The position numbers and the translations under genes were made by a program. From Clytia hemisphaerica (lineage: Eukaryota > Cnidaria > Hydrozoa > Leptothecata > Clytiidae), in the NCBI GenBank assembly GCA_902728285.1, contig CACVBU010000508.1:575926-639925 (forward strand): a DNA stretch of 64,000 nt. The letters run 5' to 3'. The notes beneath the pieces are model-generated. The model was not told the origin of the DNA. It searched no databases and worked only from the letters and a program-made list of their open reading frames with translations. Numbering within the stretch: position 1 is the stretch's first letter; every line of letters starts with the position of its first letter. Of the stretch, positions 12,502-26,100 are shown one piece after another.

Positions 12502-15500
12502 ACTTTGATAATTTCAATTATCGCAAAGTGTCGTAAAATTCGAAGTTATTCAAAATTTATCAAAATATCCTTCAAAAAATCGAGTTTTACCGACCTAGAG
12601 ATTACACAATTGAATTTAAGGTCATGAAATCTATACTTATGGTAGGTATGAACAAATTTTCTTCTTCATGGTTGTTAGACCTCAAAGAAATTGTAAGACC
12701 GTGAAAGTTCTATTTTAAAGCAAATTAAAACTGAAAATCGACTTTCTCAAAACATGGTCATGGTCACAAATTTGATGGAGATTTTAGAAAAAACATTAAC
12801 CATATACGTCAAAAATTAAGTCAATAAGTTTTGACCCTTCGTTTTTTGACAAAAAACAGGCGCAATTGCATTATAGGCATGAAAATACAAATATTGTTTT
12901 GGGGATGGATTTCTAGCAAGTATTTGATCACGGTTCAGCACCTGAATTGCAATTTCACAGTTTCAGTAAGTTATGAGCAAGGGGTCAATGTTTGTAGGTT
13001 TTAAGGTGTTACAGTGTTAGGTTTTAAGGTGTATTTTGATTTTAAGGTATACAGTTTTGAAAATATTTAGGTACCAATGATCTTATTGTAACATTTGCAA
13101 CTTTGCAGTAAATCACTGTTCAAAATTTGAGACCAAAAGGACTATTTTAAAAAAAGTTTTAGGAGAAAAACCAGTAGGTTTGTAGGTTTTAAGGGGTAAA
13201 TAGCTAAAATGACATTTTTTAACTTCCTTGTGAAAAACTGAAAACTTGTTCTTACAAAACACTGCTAGGGAAGAAAACCATAGACAGCGTACTTTAAACA
13301 CAAAAGATTTCAGCCTCGAATTCCATCTAAATTTTCAGATAGTCACTGCAGATAGAGGGTACCTCTATTTTCTGTAGGTTTTAAGGGGTATCCACTGGTG
13401 TTTAATTTCATATTCTTTGTTTATTAAAAGTATATTTTTACATTTAACTTATGAAGTGAGCTTTTGCCAATGTAAATAAGTAACTGGATGTAAAGATCGT
13501 TATCCGAGGGTTTGTTATAAAAAAATCGGTATAATTGCCGGGGAGTGCGGTAGCTCAAGGTAACCAACTATCTGTAGGTGCGGTTCTTGAGGGTGCGTTT
13601 TTGAAAAAAGTTTTTTGGGCAAAATTTTGGAAATTCTTTTTGCGCTATGGTCAAAAGCTTTCAAGAAAAATGCATTTCAAGGGTCGATTTACTCAAATTT
13701 GGCTTTATTTTCTCTGCATTGTAAGGGTCCGATTATAAAGACCTGATTTTGGGCCGCACATACGGCCATTTTCAAATCGAGCTAACACCTGAAGGGGTAT
13801 AATGGAGTAAGGAACTGTATTAGGTCAAACCTTTGGTTGTATTTTTCTTCGTAACATCATCACAATGAAGTGCCGTGTTAGATTTACCATCCATTATCCA
13901 CCAGAAAACCAAAGTGTTTTCCTCGAAGTGCGTTCTTTATTTCTTTTTTATTATCTAATAATGACTTGAGATGAGTGAGCAAAAATGAAAAGTTGTTGAT
14001 TTGACAGAGAATAAGGTCACCAAAAGTGTTGGAGTCTTTTTACTAAAATTTTTTCTTTAATTCCGACTATGGAAAATTGTGTTTTGTTTTTCCTCTTTAC
14101 TATCGTTTTCTATTTCAAACTTTTCTTTTCATCCTGCCTCATATCTTTTAATCTTCTCTGAACACTAACGTAATTTTTTTTTCAAAAATAAAAAGGAAGA
14201 AAAATGGAAAATGAAAATAAAATAACCTAATTAGAGTTTCGTTTAAATCACAACATGGAACTGCTAGCCTCTCCTTGTTTTAAGCTTATCACTCCCAGGC
14301 GATTCGTTTAACTTATATCATATTCAGTAGGGTTTCTTTGCTATAATTTTTCGACCCTAAACGAAGAAGAAACAAAAACCTAGTACAGACTAAGTACAGA
14401 CTTAGACTAGTTCTTAGAGAATTCCACAAAAATATTAAAAAAAAATGAAAATCTGTCTTGTCTGTCAAAATCTCCTGATGCTACTAACTGTATCTGAAAA
14501 AAATGAAGAGGAGAATGAAGAATTTGATAAACGATTTTCCATTCCGTGACTCCTCTTTCCATAAATCATATACGCCATATGGAGAAAATTCCAGATCTTT
14601 TTTTCAATTATTCGATTCCTTTTTTAAGTACCTTTTAAGAGTTTTTTTTGCCAAAATTTTGTCTTGATATATGTAACTCACACTAATTTTTCTTTGACCA
14701 TCAAGCTGGTACATAACGTTGTTTTATCGTTAATTGAACGTTATGGATGTTATAAGGACGTCATGTGGACGTAGTTTTGTGCCAGCTGGGCTTTCTACGT
14801 AATACCTGTAATGTAACAATCAAACCCTGATAAAAATAAATCACTGCAGAGTACTAGTTTTAAAAGTTTATACAGCAGCAAGCAGTCAATATTAAAAAAC
14901 TACAGCAGGTGAAGCTTAATGTCAATTTTAAGAATCACATCAAAAGGTTTTCATTTTTAATCACATCATTTGCAATTAAAACAAATCATTTGACGAGGAG
15001 CATTTTTAAACGGTTGGTAAATTAACGTTATTAAAGATGAAAAAGATAAGAGACACGTGGAAATGAATGAAAGAAAAACTATTGGTAACGTTTGTATTTG
15101 AACACGAAGATTTTTGCTAGAGATTATTGTAAAACTCGTCTTTAAAAAAATATTTTCACTTGAAAATTGATTAATTTAAAAAAGAATCAAAGAAGAGGAG
15201 TAAAATTATTCCCAATTTTGAATATTTTTCAAATCATCCGCTACAGACACTCTTCAATTATGTTCAAATGTTTATAAATGTTTAGTATAATGTCAAGACA
15301 AAATCCTTCACACAAGGTGGGTCTTGACACAACATGGCCACATTTTTTGTCAAAAAGATCGCGCTCTTTCATTTTTAGATCGTAAAATAAATTTCTTGAT
15401 AGTTTTCTAAAAAAATATAAAAATATACATCGTGTGAATTTTAAAATTATTAATATAAAATGACTTTAGTTCCCTTTTAAGAGTAATAAAAATTACAATA

Positions 15501-15548
15501 ATTATAAAATAGATTAAATTCTTAAAACATTCTTAAGGTCTACTTAGA
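12502..15548. other. Intergenic region without supported genes
   Basis: AT-rich. The phrase GTAGGTTTTAAGG recurs four to five times between 12,990 and 13,390 at irregular spacing, which suggests a decayed tandem or dispersed repeat. I see no exon, RNA gene or clear transposon end. Confidence 0.4.
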
Positions 15549-15760
15549 CTACACAATATATTGACGTACAATATTTGACAATATCGTTTTCGGACCGTAA
15601 TGTACGAAGTAAATAGCATGTGCTCTATTATTATAAAAAGGAATTTTCTTTCTGTAAACAATCCCCCTGTATTGTTAGAAAAATTGCAAATCAAGCCGAC
15701 AATATATTGTGGACACCTTTTCAATATATTGCCGGCACTCAGCAATATATCATTGTGTAG
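15549..15760. mobile_element. Short inverted-repeat element with CTACACAATATATTG ends
   Basis: The left end CTACACAATATATTG and the right end CAATATATCATTGTGTAG are inverted, about 210 bp apart. CAATATATTG-like blocks repeat subterminally inside. There is no coding capacity. Confidence 0.55.
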
Positions 15761-15905
15761 TGTATGTAGCCCTTTAAAACAAGAGTTAAGTTTTGGAATG
15801 TGTACTTCATTTAGGTTTTAATTGATTTGATGGAATCAAATTGAATCAAATGTTTCTTTCATCAGATTAGTCTTGAAACATTCCAAAGGCTGTCATTCCA
15901 AAGGC

Positions 15906-16102
15906 TGCGCGCATCCCCCAAATTGATTTTGATATACATGATATGCACCATTGCAATGTAGTCTAGCATTACACCACGGACCCAACAGCTGATTGGTTGT
16001 AAGTGACGTAAAACCTGTCCATACGTCATCACTTACAACCAATCAGCTGTTGGGTCCGTGGAAGACATTGCAATGGTGCATATCATGAATAGGGGATGCG
16101 CG
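15906..16102. mobile_element. Palindromic MITE with GCGCGCATCCCC ends
   Basis: Arms of about 90 nt pair across a short centre: GATATGCACCATTGCAATGT and CACGGACCCAACAGCTGATT occur left, and their complements right. The arms differ by an extra 10-15 nt on the left. A very stable hairpin is predicted. Confidence 0.75.
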
Positions 16103-17121
16103 TCGTGTAAAAAAATTCCCGTCGGAGAGCTATGTAGCCTGTACCGCCCCACCCACGTGTTTTTTTATTTTTTTTTTTTAACTTGCCGTGTGTTTATCTG
16201 GTACTCGATGTAGAAATTTTCTTCCGACACGCTAGAGCTCTGAAGGTCGGGAAAATTTTAACATCTGGAACCTTTGGGTTACCATTTTTCTTTTTTTCTG
16301 TAAGGTTTCTCAGGCAGCAGAGATTTTCATGCTAAATTCAGTCGGGTGCAACCGATAGTCAAGCAAAAAGTGTAAGGACAGCTAGACACGACTTTGATGC
16401 GGTACATCAAACGATGACTACTATAGGTCTCCGATGGTATATTGGCCCGCTCCTTCAGAGCTTTAGCGTGGGCGGCCGCCAATACGCCATCGGAATATCA
16501 GATAAGCCGTGTGTCGGTCTGTTACGGTCAGAGCGAGATTATCTCAATTTGTCCCAGTTTTCTGGGACGAAATCCGAGAAAATAAAATTATAGTAGTACT
16601 CTTTTTAAAAATAAAAGGTACCATTGCATTGATGCGTGAAATATAACGTCACTTTGGTTGAGCTAGATTAAATGCTAAAAATAGCTACGCTCCACCACAG
16701 AGACATTCAGAGATTTGCGTAAAGATGTCTGAGATACGTAATGTTGCCAAACCGTAACAAACCGAACTTTACGTTATCTTTTCAATCAGTGAAAAAGAGT
16801 TTGGTACAGGCATTAGCTACCCAAAACTTGATATGACTTCGTGTTCGAGAAAAGACACACAGAAAACGTAACATTTTTTACAGGATACGTTCCCCCGATA
16901 TCATAACATATCAAAAGGAATTCATGCAGCCTAGCTATTCCATTGAACATTATCTGTGTGAAGCAGGAGCAATTCAGAGAATAACACAAACAGCCAAAAT
17001 TGCTTCCTTGCTGAATCACTTTCGTGAAATTTTCCACTCGTTGTACAATGGGTGAATCGTGCAATGTTTAGTAAACTGCATAACACTAGCAAACCGATCA
17101 CCATTTTGCAAAAAATAATTT
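16103..17121. other. Region 3' of AP5M1, no gene seen
   Basis: It includes a short GC-richer block at 16.4-16.5 kb (GCGTGGGCGGCCGCCAATACG) containing a NotI-like palindrome. No exon or canonical polyadenylation hexamer could be tied to AP5M1. Confidence 0.35.
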
Positions 17122-20100
17122 TTACTTAACACCATAAGCTGTACTGGTGATTTCACCACGAGAATTCCATACTTTATATTCCACCGTCTTTAACATGGTT
17201 ACTGAAAATAAAAGAAAAATCAGAATCAAGAGGTCAGGTTTATCTAAAGAATCCTGCATTACTAAAAATAGACAAAAAGAACGACAAATTTCATAAAAAC
17301 GACATATTTTGCCGTCCACAAACCCGACCGAGAGTAACTGTACCACCCCTAGCGATTCATTCCTCTTCGTTTATCACGGGAATTAACGGCATGAGGCTTA
17401 AAAGAACGACAAATTACGCATGCGTGTTACAATGCAGGATTCTTTAGAGGAATATACTGCAACGTCAATCTTTCGACATTTTTTTCTCCGAAGTCTTGGA
17501 GTATAGAGATAGTCCTGATCGTCATTATACACTTATCAACTCTTAAAGGAGCGGTCAGCGCCTATTTTGAGCCCTCTACCGCGAGTACACTCGTAGTTAG
17601 CAACGCATCTGTTAATTAAATCGACTTTACTTTGTCACTTCAATGCAAGGGTATTTTTTGTTTTTCGATACAGTCGTCGAAAAGACTTTAACGAGATTAT
17701 GTATTTGCACTTTTGAGGACGGCGGTGTGACTGAAGCGATTTGGAATAACCCGCAGTTCTGACCAGCCAAAATCGAGGACGGTAAAAGTGCTGATTTACC
17801 GTTGTCCTCAGCTGGTCAGGATCTAGTCAAATTAGAACCTCACCATCTCCGTCGCATAATAAACACACATACATACTTGGGTTTTCCTTGTATTTACGTT
17901 ACCAGTTTTCTCAAAAGCTGACCGTTCCGCTGAGAGTTGATAGGTGCATTGGATTAGGAACGAGAAATGGTCTTTAATTACAGGAAATTGTCTTTACTGA
18001 AGAGCAAATTGTGTCAATAGTCGTAACATAACGAAATTTGCGAAAAAAGGAACTACCTATCAAAATTTTTTTTGTCTAATGAGTCCAACAACTCTAACTA
18101 TGACCATAACATTAGGCACAAAACGAATTTCCCTGCAAAATTAAAAAAAACCGCAAGCAGTTTTTAAGTGCCCTAACTAAGGGAATGTTTGGAAGCCGTT
18201 TTACCCCTCCCAAATCAAAATATCCGAGTATATAAAGAAAAAAGCCTGAAAATGTCATTCTCGCCCGAACTTTAAATTCTGCAAAACGCTATAATTGTAC
18301 ATACCACTGTTCACTTTGATTTTACTGTTTGGGAAGAGTTCAACAGATTTGTTGTCGAATTTCAAGCCACTGTAGGTGAAGTCACTCACCCTCCAATACA
18401 TCTGAAAAAGAAACCAATTAGCAATCATGTTTATTTTATAACCATGGTGTTTTGTTACTGAGCCCTTTTCTTATAACGCACTAGAAAATTTGGCGGAAAT
18501 TTCGTCACCGGTGGGGAAAGTACTTGGGAATTTCAGTCCCACTGGGAGATTGACTTTGATTTCATCCCCATTCAAAATTCAATGTTTAAAAATTACACGC
18601 CAAAAACCATCCCCACTGGATTTTTTACCTTGGAACAATTCATTATATTCATGACGTAATGTTTTCTACGGAAATTCCCCGGTTTTAGCTAGTAGTGGCA
18701 AAGTTAAACTAGACAAAAGTTGTATAAAATTTGCCACTACTGTCAAAAACCGGGGTCTTTCCGTAGAAAACACTACGTCATGACTATCATGTAGAGAAGT
18801 TCTATCCCCATCAGGATTTCAAAAGGAATTTTTATTTCCCCCCTGAGGAAAAAAGTTCCATCGGAGACCCCTGTGTCTTATAACAATAAGTGAGGCACAT
18901 ACAGCTGTTCTTTTTTGGGGTACTTCGAGCTTCAAATTGTTTTATCATGTTCTTATTTTATGTCCGTTATACGAAAGATCGAGCAGCTTAGAAAAATGTA
19001 CGCTAGTAGGATCCAATATTTTTGGAATATTGACCCTCATGGGGCTGAAATTATAAATTTCTCAGAACACAGCATTCAAGTCTTTCCAAATTATCAAAAA
19101 AGGCTGTTTATTTTATCTCCGAGCAGATTCTGATACTTCACGCATGGCACATATTCACTCTAAAGGCCGTGTGGTTCCGCAAGGGAATCTGCCCAGGTTG
19201 GCCAGGTTCGCCAAATTCCTTTAAATCAGATTGGTGTATGCGCAGAATGGATGGTCTGTTATGAGATTAGATTTATGCTATGTCATTCAAGAGTCAGGAT
19301 TATCTCCAATGTGCGGTAGGCCGTCACCTGTAATGATTCAGAAAAATGATCATTCTCGGAAATGTCTAAATAATTCATGACAAATCAAATGGATATTAAA
19401 AATTCAATACATTAATTCACGAAAAACTAAGCAAAAATTATTTATTCAACGGATTTCAATTTGTTCATAGTAAGGATCACCATCCTATTATCAGGAAAAT
19501 CAAAAAAAAAATTAGCACAGAGAAAGATGGAAATTTAGTATTCTTCAAACAGTTTATACAAATTATTAATTTTTCGCAAAATGCCGAAATATTAAATCTG
19601 AGGAGGGGATTCCATTACTTATGAGAACGGCTCGTAAAATATTACCAATAATGGCGTCTTCACATATGAAAAAAACGAATGAGAAGCTAAAATTGAGAGT
19701 TGCAGTGAAAATGAGGAGACGTGGGGCAAACAAAGTATTTGGCCGTGGGAAAAGAAAAAATTAGCAGAACAGTTAGAGCAACAACATCAAGGTTTTGACG
19801 ACTCTGGTGAATTCTACACCAGTTTTTGTAGTAATCATCTTTTCCCAAACGAAATCGCAGTTTTTACTTTTAACAAGGAAACACAAAAATTACAAGGTGA
19901 CATCATCCAGTTGAAAACTAAAGGAATCGTGAGTTATGATCCAGCAACCACACGCTGGTTTGACATGACATTCCAAGGCCCCTTAAAAAATGATGATGAT
20001 GATGAAACAATGGTCGACGTTCTGAAAGTTCAAAGTCAAACTTCAAGGGAACGTTTTGGGACTTCGATAAAAATTGATCCTTCAGATGCCGATATAGGGG

Positions 20101-23100
20101 AAAGTATTTACATACCTATTGATTACAAATGGGAATATATTGGAAGCGCAATCCATAACACAGAAAAGAATGGCCAGTTTTTCAGCATCCTCATGCAGAG
20201 TAAAGATGGAAGACATTTCTTGTACCTGGTTGACTGTAATGATTTTAACGATGATAAGATAATATCTCATCGCCATACCATCCCAATTTCTGACCTTTTA
20301 TTGTATGATCGAGACAAGTTCTTCACATTGAATCGAAAATGGTTTTTAGATTTTACCTCAAAGAAGGTATTTATTATTGATAGTGAGAAAAGAGTAAATA
20401 CTACTAGAAAAGCTGGAGTTTCTGCCGAGGAAAATTATGTCAACTCTGGAAGGATGACTGGCTTTGATTTTAATGGGAACAAAATATTCGCTTTCCCTAT
20501 TGTGAAGCAAGAAAAAGATTATCCTCATTACTGGCATATCGTTACACAATATTGTGCCTCCAAATTTCTTGTGGTCTGGTTACAGAATTTTGAAGTGGAG
20601 CTTTTTGATGCTACAGCTAATGGTATGATTCGGCTGAAAAAATTCCCGATAGCCTGTCCGATTGAATGCAGTCAATACGATAATGCATTTCGTATGATCA
20701 AAAGTTCGAGAAAACACTATCTGTCACGTAAATATTATGACGACGAAAAGAATTCTTATTTCATTGTGGTTTACGATCTGGACGCAGAAAAAACAATATT
20801 GAGCTACGAACATTCAGAATTAATTCAGTTTATTTACGCTTACGATATCAATGTGGAGACTAAAGAAGTGGCAACATGTAATTTTGGTGGTATTTCAAAA
20901 GCAACTTTGAAAGTATCGAAAATGTTGAAAAACGATTGATAATGAAAAATATCAGGAAAGAGATATAAAAAATGGAAGATTCAGATCGATTAAAAACATT
21001 CTGCTTTGATACGGACTTGTCGAAGTTTTCTCGAAATTACCTGTAAATTTATAATTTTATTAGTCAGCCCCGGTGACTCTTCAAATCGGTTCGACGATTT
21101 TTTTCCCGCTGGTCGTCGTCGTTAAGACTTTCATTTTAATTCCGATTTCGGATTATTTTCGGGAAACAGGATTTCGGGATTATTTAGCGCGCGAAAATAA
21201 TTTTTTCTTAGCAAGATAAAATAAGAAAAGAAAAAAACACATAACATAAAAAGAAGCCTTATAATTGATAATAAGAAAAAAAGAGAAGAGAAAAAAAATT
21301 CTTTTTTGCGTCATATCCAATAGTTAATAAAAGATGCTTTTGCATTGTAAATAAAGAGAGCTAATTATAGAGTAAGCATAGATGGAGCATAGAGGTATAA
21401 AGAAAGACAGGAGATGAATTTGTCGGTAATTGGTCGTTAAAGTCTTTTGATTTCTTTTATGTAATAAACCAAAAGAAATTCTAGGCTCGCCCGATGAAAT
21501 AGGACTTTTTAGTAGAACTCAAGTTTGCTGTGAACATTCTTACTATCAGCATCGAAGATTTCCAGCCTTCTAATATACGAGAATAAAATAAAATTTAGCT
21601 CCACGAAATAAGTTTGCGTTCAATTTTGTCATCCATTAAATTTTGTTTTGAAAAGATATTTTCTCAAGCCAGAAAATGAAAAGTTCTTTATAAGCACACA
21701 CAATTTCAGACCCAATTTGTAGACAAAAAGTCGCTGGAGAATTTTGGAGGTAAGTATTAAGCAATAGAGTTCACCTTGAAGAAAATGTTGATCGAAAAAT
21801 CTTGTCATTTGATGAAGGATTGCAAAGTTTACAGGCCCTTTTTTAATCCAAATATTTTCTTACACCAATGTCAGAAACAATGAATCTCGTCCCATTTTAT
21901 TTCCAACACTTAAGTTAGCCAATAAGATTTTTCCTATCAACAAAAGAGCTCATTAAAAATGCACGATATATGAGATTATGAGCATGCATACCTCGTAATA
22001 TTTCTAATCGTAGGGCGAGCATGGTTACAATAGCATACTTCTCCTGTTTCTTTATACCTCCATGGATGGAGAAAGTGAGTACTGTATATCAAAGAAAATT
22101 TTTTCATTCGAATAATGTTAAAAGTTATATACTACATGTAGCCTATTTCTTCTATCTGGGTCTTTTATTATTCTCATCTCATGACATGGAAAGAGTATAA
22201 CAACAACGGAATAAATCTTTTTCACCGACTTCTGCTTTGGATACGGATTCCACTATGCACTGCTCTGTTTTCTTCTGAACGTTTCGAGCAAATAGATACG
22301 TTCTTTCAAGCTGCTCAGATTTTAACAAACCAGATTTCTTATCTGTACTTCCTATTAATCATTCTAAGCCTTCTAAGCATTTTGGGCTGACTTTCCAGCG
22401 CAGCTGGTTTATTTAATTTCAAATCAGTTTATCAATTATAACATTTTGTCTCATTATGAGGATACTGTGTAAGTATTGTCCAACAAATATTTATAAAATA
22501 TTGAATGATTAAAGACACAGTGTCTCGCGAAAAAAGCGGATAAATTTTTATATTGTAAAGTAAAATCCTCAAAACTCATTATCTAAACTGGGCTTAGAAT
22601 AATTGAAATAAGATTACAATTATCTGTTCAATCAAATAGATATTCAATTCCTAAGAAAATTGAAAAGGTTTTTGAGACTGAAATATTAAGTATACGAGCA
22701 CGATAAAACTTGGCATAAATTATGAGGATTTTACAATATATAAAACTTTGTCCGCTTTTTTGGGACATACTGTCTACTTTGTTAAGTCTTTAATTGTCAA
22801 TAGACGATATCGGCTTAACATGAAAACTCAGATTTGACCTCCGAAAATTGCCCACAATGCTTTGCGCGGAAAAAAGTTCACGGTGAATTTTTTTTTACGC
22901 GCAAAGCATTGTGGGGAATTCTCGGGGGTCAAATCTGAGTTTTCATGCGAAGCCGATACCGTCTATTATGGTTATTCAGTTATAATTATAAGGTCGGTTT
23001 GTATAAGACATGTACATAGCTTATTTGTTTGGTACATTCGCTGGAGTTAGGTATTCGGTATTCGGGATTCGGGATTCGCATTCGGGATTCGAAAAAGCTC

Positions 23101-26100
23101 AATAAAAACTTAACGAAAAAAGATATTAACTTGAAATAAAAAACGGATGCAAGCACACATACTAAGGAATAAATCCCAATAAAAAAATTCAGAATATGAG
23201 CTCAGTTGTCACGTGACTATGGGAAATTCCCCTATTCGGGATTCAAATCATGTCAGGGACCTTTCTTCAAAAGCTCGCCAGTCGTCAGTAAATGGTTGAA
23301 TTGACTTCAAATAAAAAACGGATGCAAGTTCACATGTCAAGGAAGATATTCCAAAAAAATAAATTCAGAATATGAGCTTAGTTGTCATGTGACTACGGGA
23401 AATTCCCCTATTCGGGATTCAAATTATTTCAGGGACCTTTTTCAAAAGCTTACCAGTCGTCAGTAAATGGTTGAATTGACTTCAAATAAAAAACGGATGC
23501 AAGTTCACATGTCAAGGAAGATATTCCAAAAAAATAAATTCAGAATATGAGCTTAGTTGTCATGTGACTACGGGAAATTCCCCTATTCGGGATTCAAATT
23601 ATTTCAGGGACCTTTTTCAAAAGCTTACCAGTCATCAGGAAATGGTTGGATTGACTTCAAATAAAAAACGGATGCAAGTTCACATGTCAAGGAAAATATT
23701 CCAAAGAAAACCATTCAGAATATGAGTTTAGTTGTCACGTGACTATGGGAAATTCCCCTATTTGGGAGTTATTTCAATTTAGAGACTATTTTTATAAAGC
23801 TTACCAGTCATCAGGAAATGGTTGGATTGACTTCAAATAACAAACGGATGCAAGTTCACATATCTGGGAAGATATTCCAAAAAAAAATTATTCAGAATAT
23901 GAGCTTAGTTGTCACGTGACTATGGGAAATTCCCCTTTTTGGGAGTTATTTCAGTTTAGGGACCTTTTTTGAAAAGCTCATAAAAACTCAAGTAAGAAAG
24001 GTATCGACTTCAAATAACAAACGGATGCAAGTTCACATATCTGGGAAAATATTCCAAAGAAAACCATTCAGAATATGAGTTTAGTTGTCACGTGACTATG
24101 GGAAATTCCCCTTTTCAAGAGTTCAATTATTTTAGGGACCTTTCTTAAAAATGATTTGATTGACTTCAAATAACAAACGGATGCAAGTTCGCATGCTAAT
24201 GAACAAGTTCCAAAAAAAATAATTCAGAATATGAGCTTAGCTGTCACGTGACTATGGGAAATTCCCCTTTTTGGGAGTTATTTCAGTTTATGGACCTTTT
24301 TTGAAAAGCTCATAAAAACTCAAGGAAGAAAGGTATCGACTTCAAATAACAAACGGATGCAAGTTCACATATCTGGGAAAATATTCCAAAAAAAATTATT
24401 CAGAATATGAGCTTAGTTGTCACGTGACTATGGGAAATTCCCCTTTTCTAGAGTTCAATTATTTTAGGGACCTTTCTTAAAAATGATTTGATTGACTTCA
24501 AATAACAAACGGATGCAAGTTCGCATGCTAAGGAACAAATTCCAAAAAAAATAATTCAGAATATGAGCTTAGCTGTCACGTGACTATGGGAAATTCCACT
24601 TTTTGGGAGTTATTTCAGTTTATGGACCTTTTTTGAAAAGCTCATAAAACTCAAGGAAGAAAGGTATCGACTTCAAATAACAAACGGATGCAAGTTCACA
24701 TATCTGGGAAATATCCCAAAAAAATTATTCAGAATATGAGCTTAGTTGTCACGTGACTATGGAAATTCCCCTTTTCAAGAGTTCAATTATTTTAGGGACC
24801 TTTCTAAAAATGATTTGATTGACTTCAAATAACAAACGGATGCAAGTTCGCATGCTAAGGAACAAATTCCAAAAAAAATAATTCAGAATATGAGCTTAGC
24901 TGTCACGTGACTATGGGAAATTCCCCTTTTTGGGGATTTATTTCAGTTATGGACCTTTTTTGAAAAGCTCATAAAAACTCAAGGAAGAAAGGTATCGACT
25001 TCAAATAACAAACGGATGCAAGTTCACATATCTGGGAAAATATTCCAAAAAAAATTATTCAGAATATGAGCTTAGTTGTCACATGACTATGGGAAATTCC
25101 CCTTTTCAAGAGTTCAATTATTTTAGGGACCTTTCTTAAAAATGATTTGATTGACTTCAAATAACAAACGGATGCAAGTTCGCATGCTAAGGAACAAATT
25201 CCAAAAAAAATAATTCAGAATATGAGCTTAGCTGTCACGTGACTATGGGAAATTCCACTTTTTGGGAGTTATTTCAGTTTATGGACCTTTTTTGAAAAGC
25301 TCATAAAAACTCAAGGAAGAAAGGTATCGACTTCAAATAACAAACGGATGCAAGTTCACATATCTGGGAAAATATCCCAAAAAAAATTATTCAGAATATG
25401 AGCTTAGTTGTCACGTGACTATGGGAAATTCCCCTTTTCAAGAGTTCAATTATTTTAGGGACCTTTCTTAAAAATGATTTGATTGACTTCAAATAACAAA
25501 CGGATGCAAGTTCGCATGCTAAGGAACAAATTCCAAAAAAATAATTCAGAATATGAGCTTAGCTGTCACGTGACTATGGGAAATTCCCCTTTTTGGGATT
25601 TATTTCAGTTTATGGACCTTTTTTGAAAAGCTCATAAAAACTCAAGGAAGAAAGGTATCGACTTCAAATAACAAACGGATGCAAGTTCACATATCTGGGA
25701 AAATATTCCAAAAAAATTATTCAGAATATGAGCTTAGTTGTCACGTGACTATGGGAAATTCCCCTTTTCAAGAGTTCAATTATTTTAGGGACCTTTCTTA
25801 AAAATGATTTGATTGACTTCAAATAACAAACGGATGGAAGTTCGCATGCTAAGGAACAATCCAAAAAAAATTATTCAGAATATGAGCTTAGCTGTCAGGT
25901 GACTATGGGAAATTCCCCTTTTGGGAGTTATTTCAGTTTATGGACCTTTTTTGAAAAGCTCATAAAAACTCAAGGAAGAAAGGTATCGACTTCAAATAAC
26001 AAACGGATGCAAGTTCACATATCAAGAAAAATATTCCAAAAAAATTATTCAGAATATAAGCTTAGTTGTCACGTGACTATTGGAAATTCCCCTATTCAAG

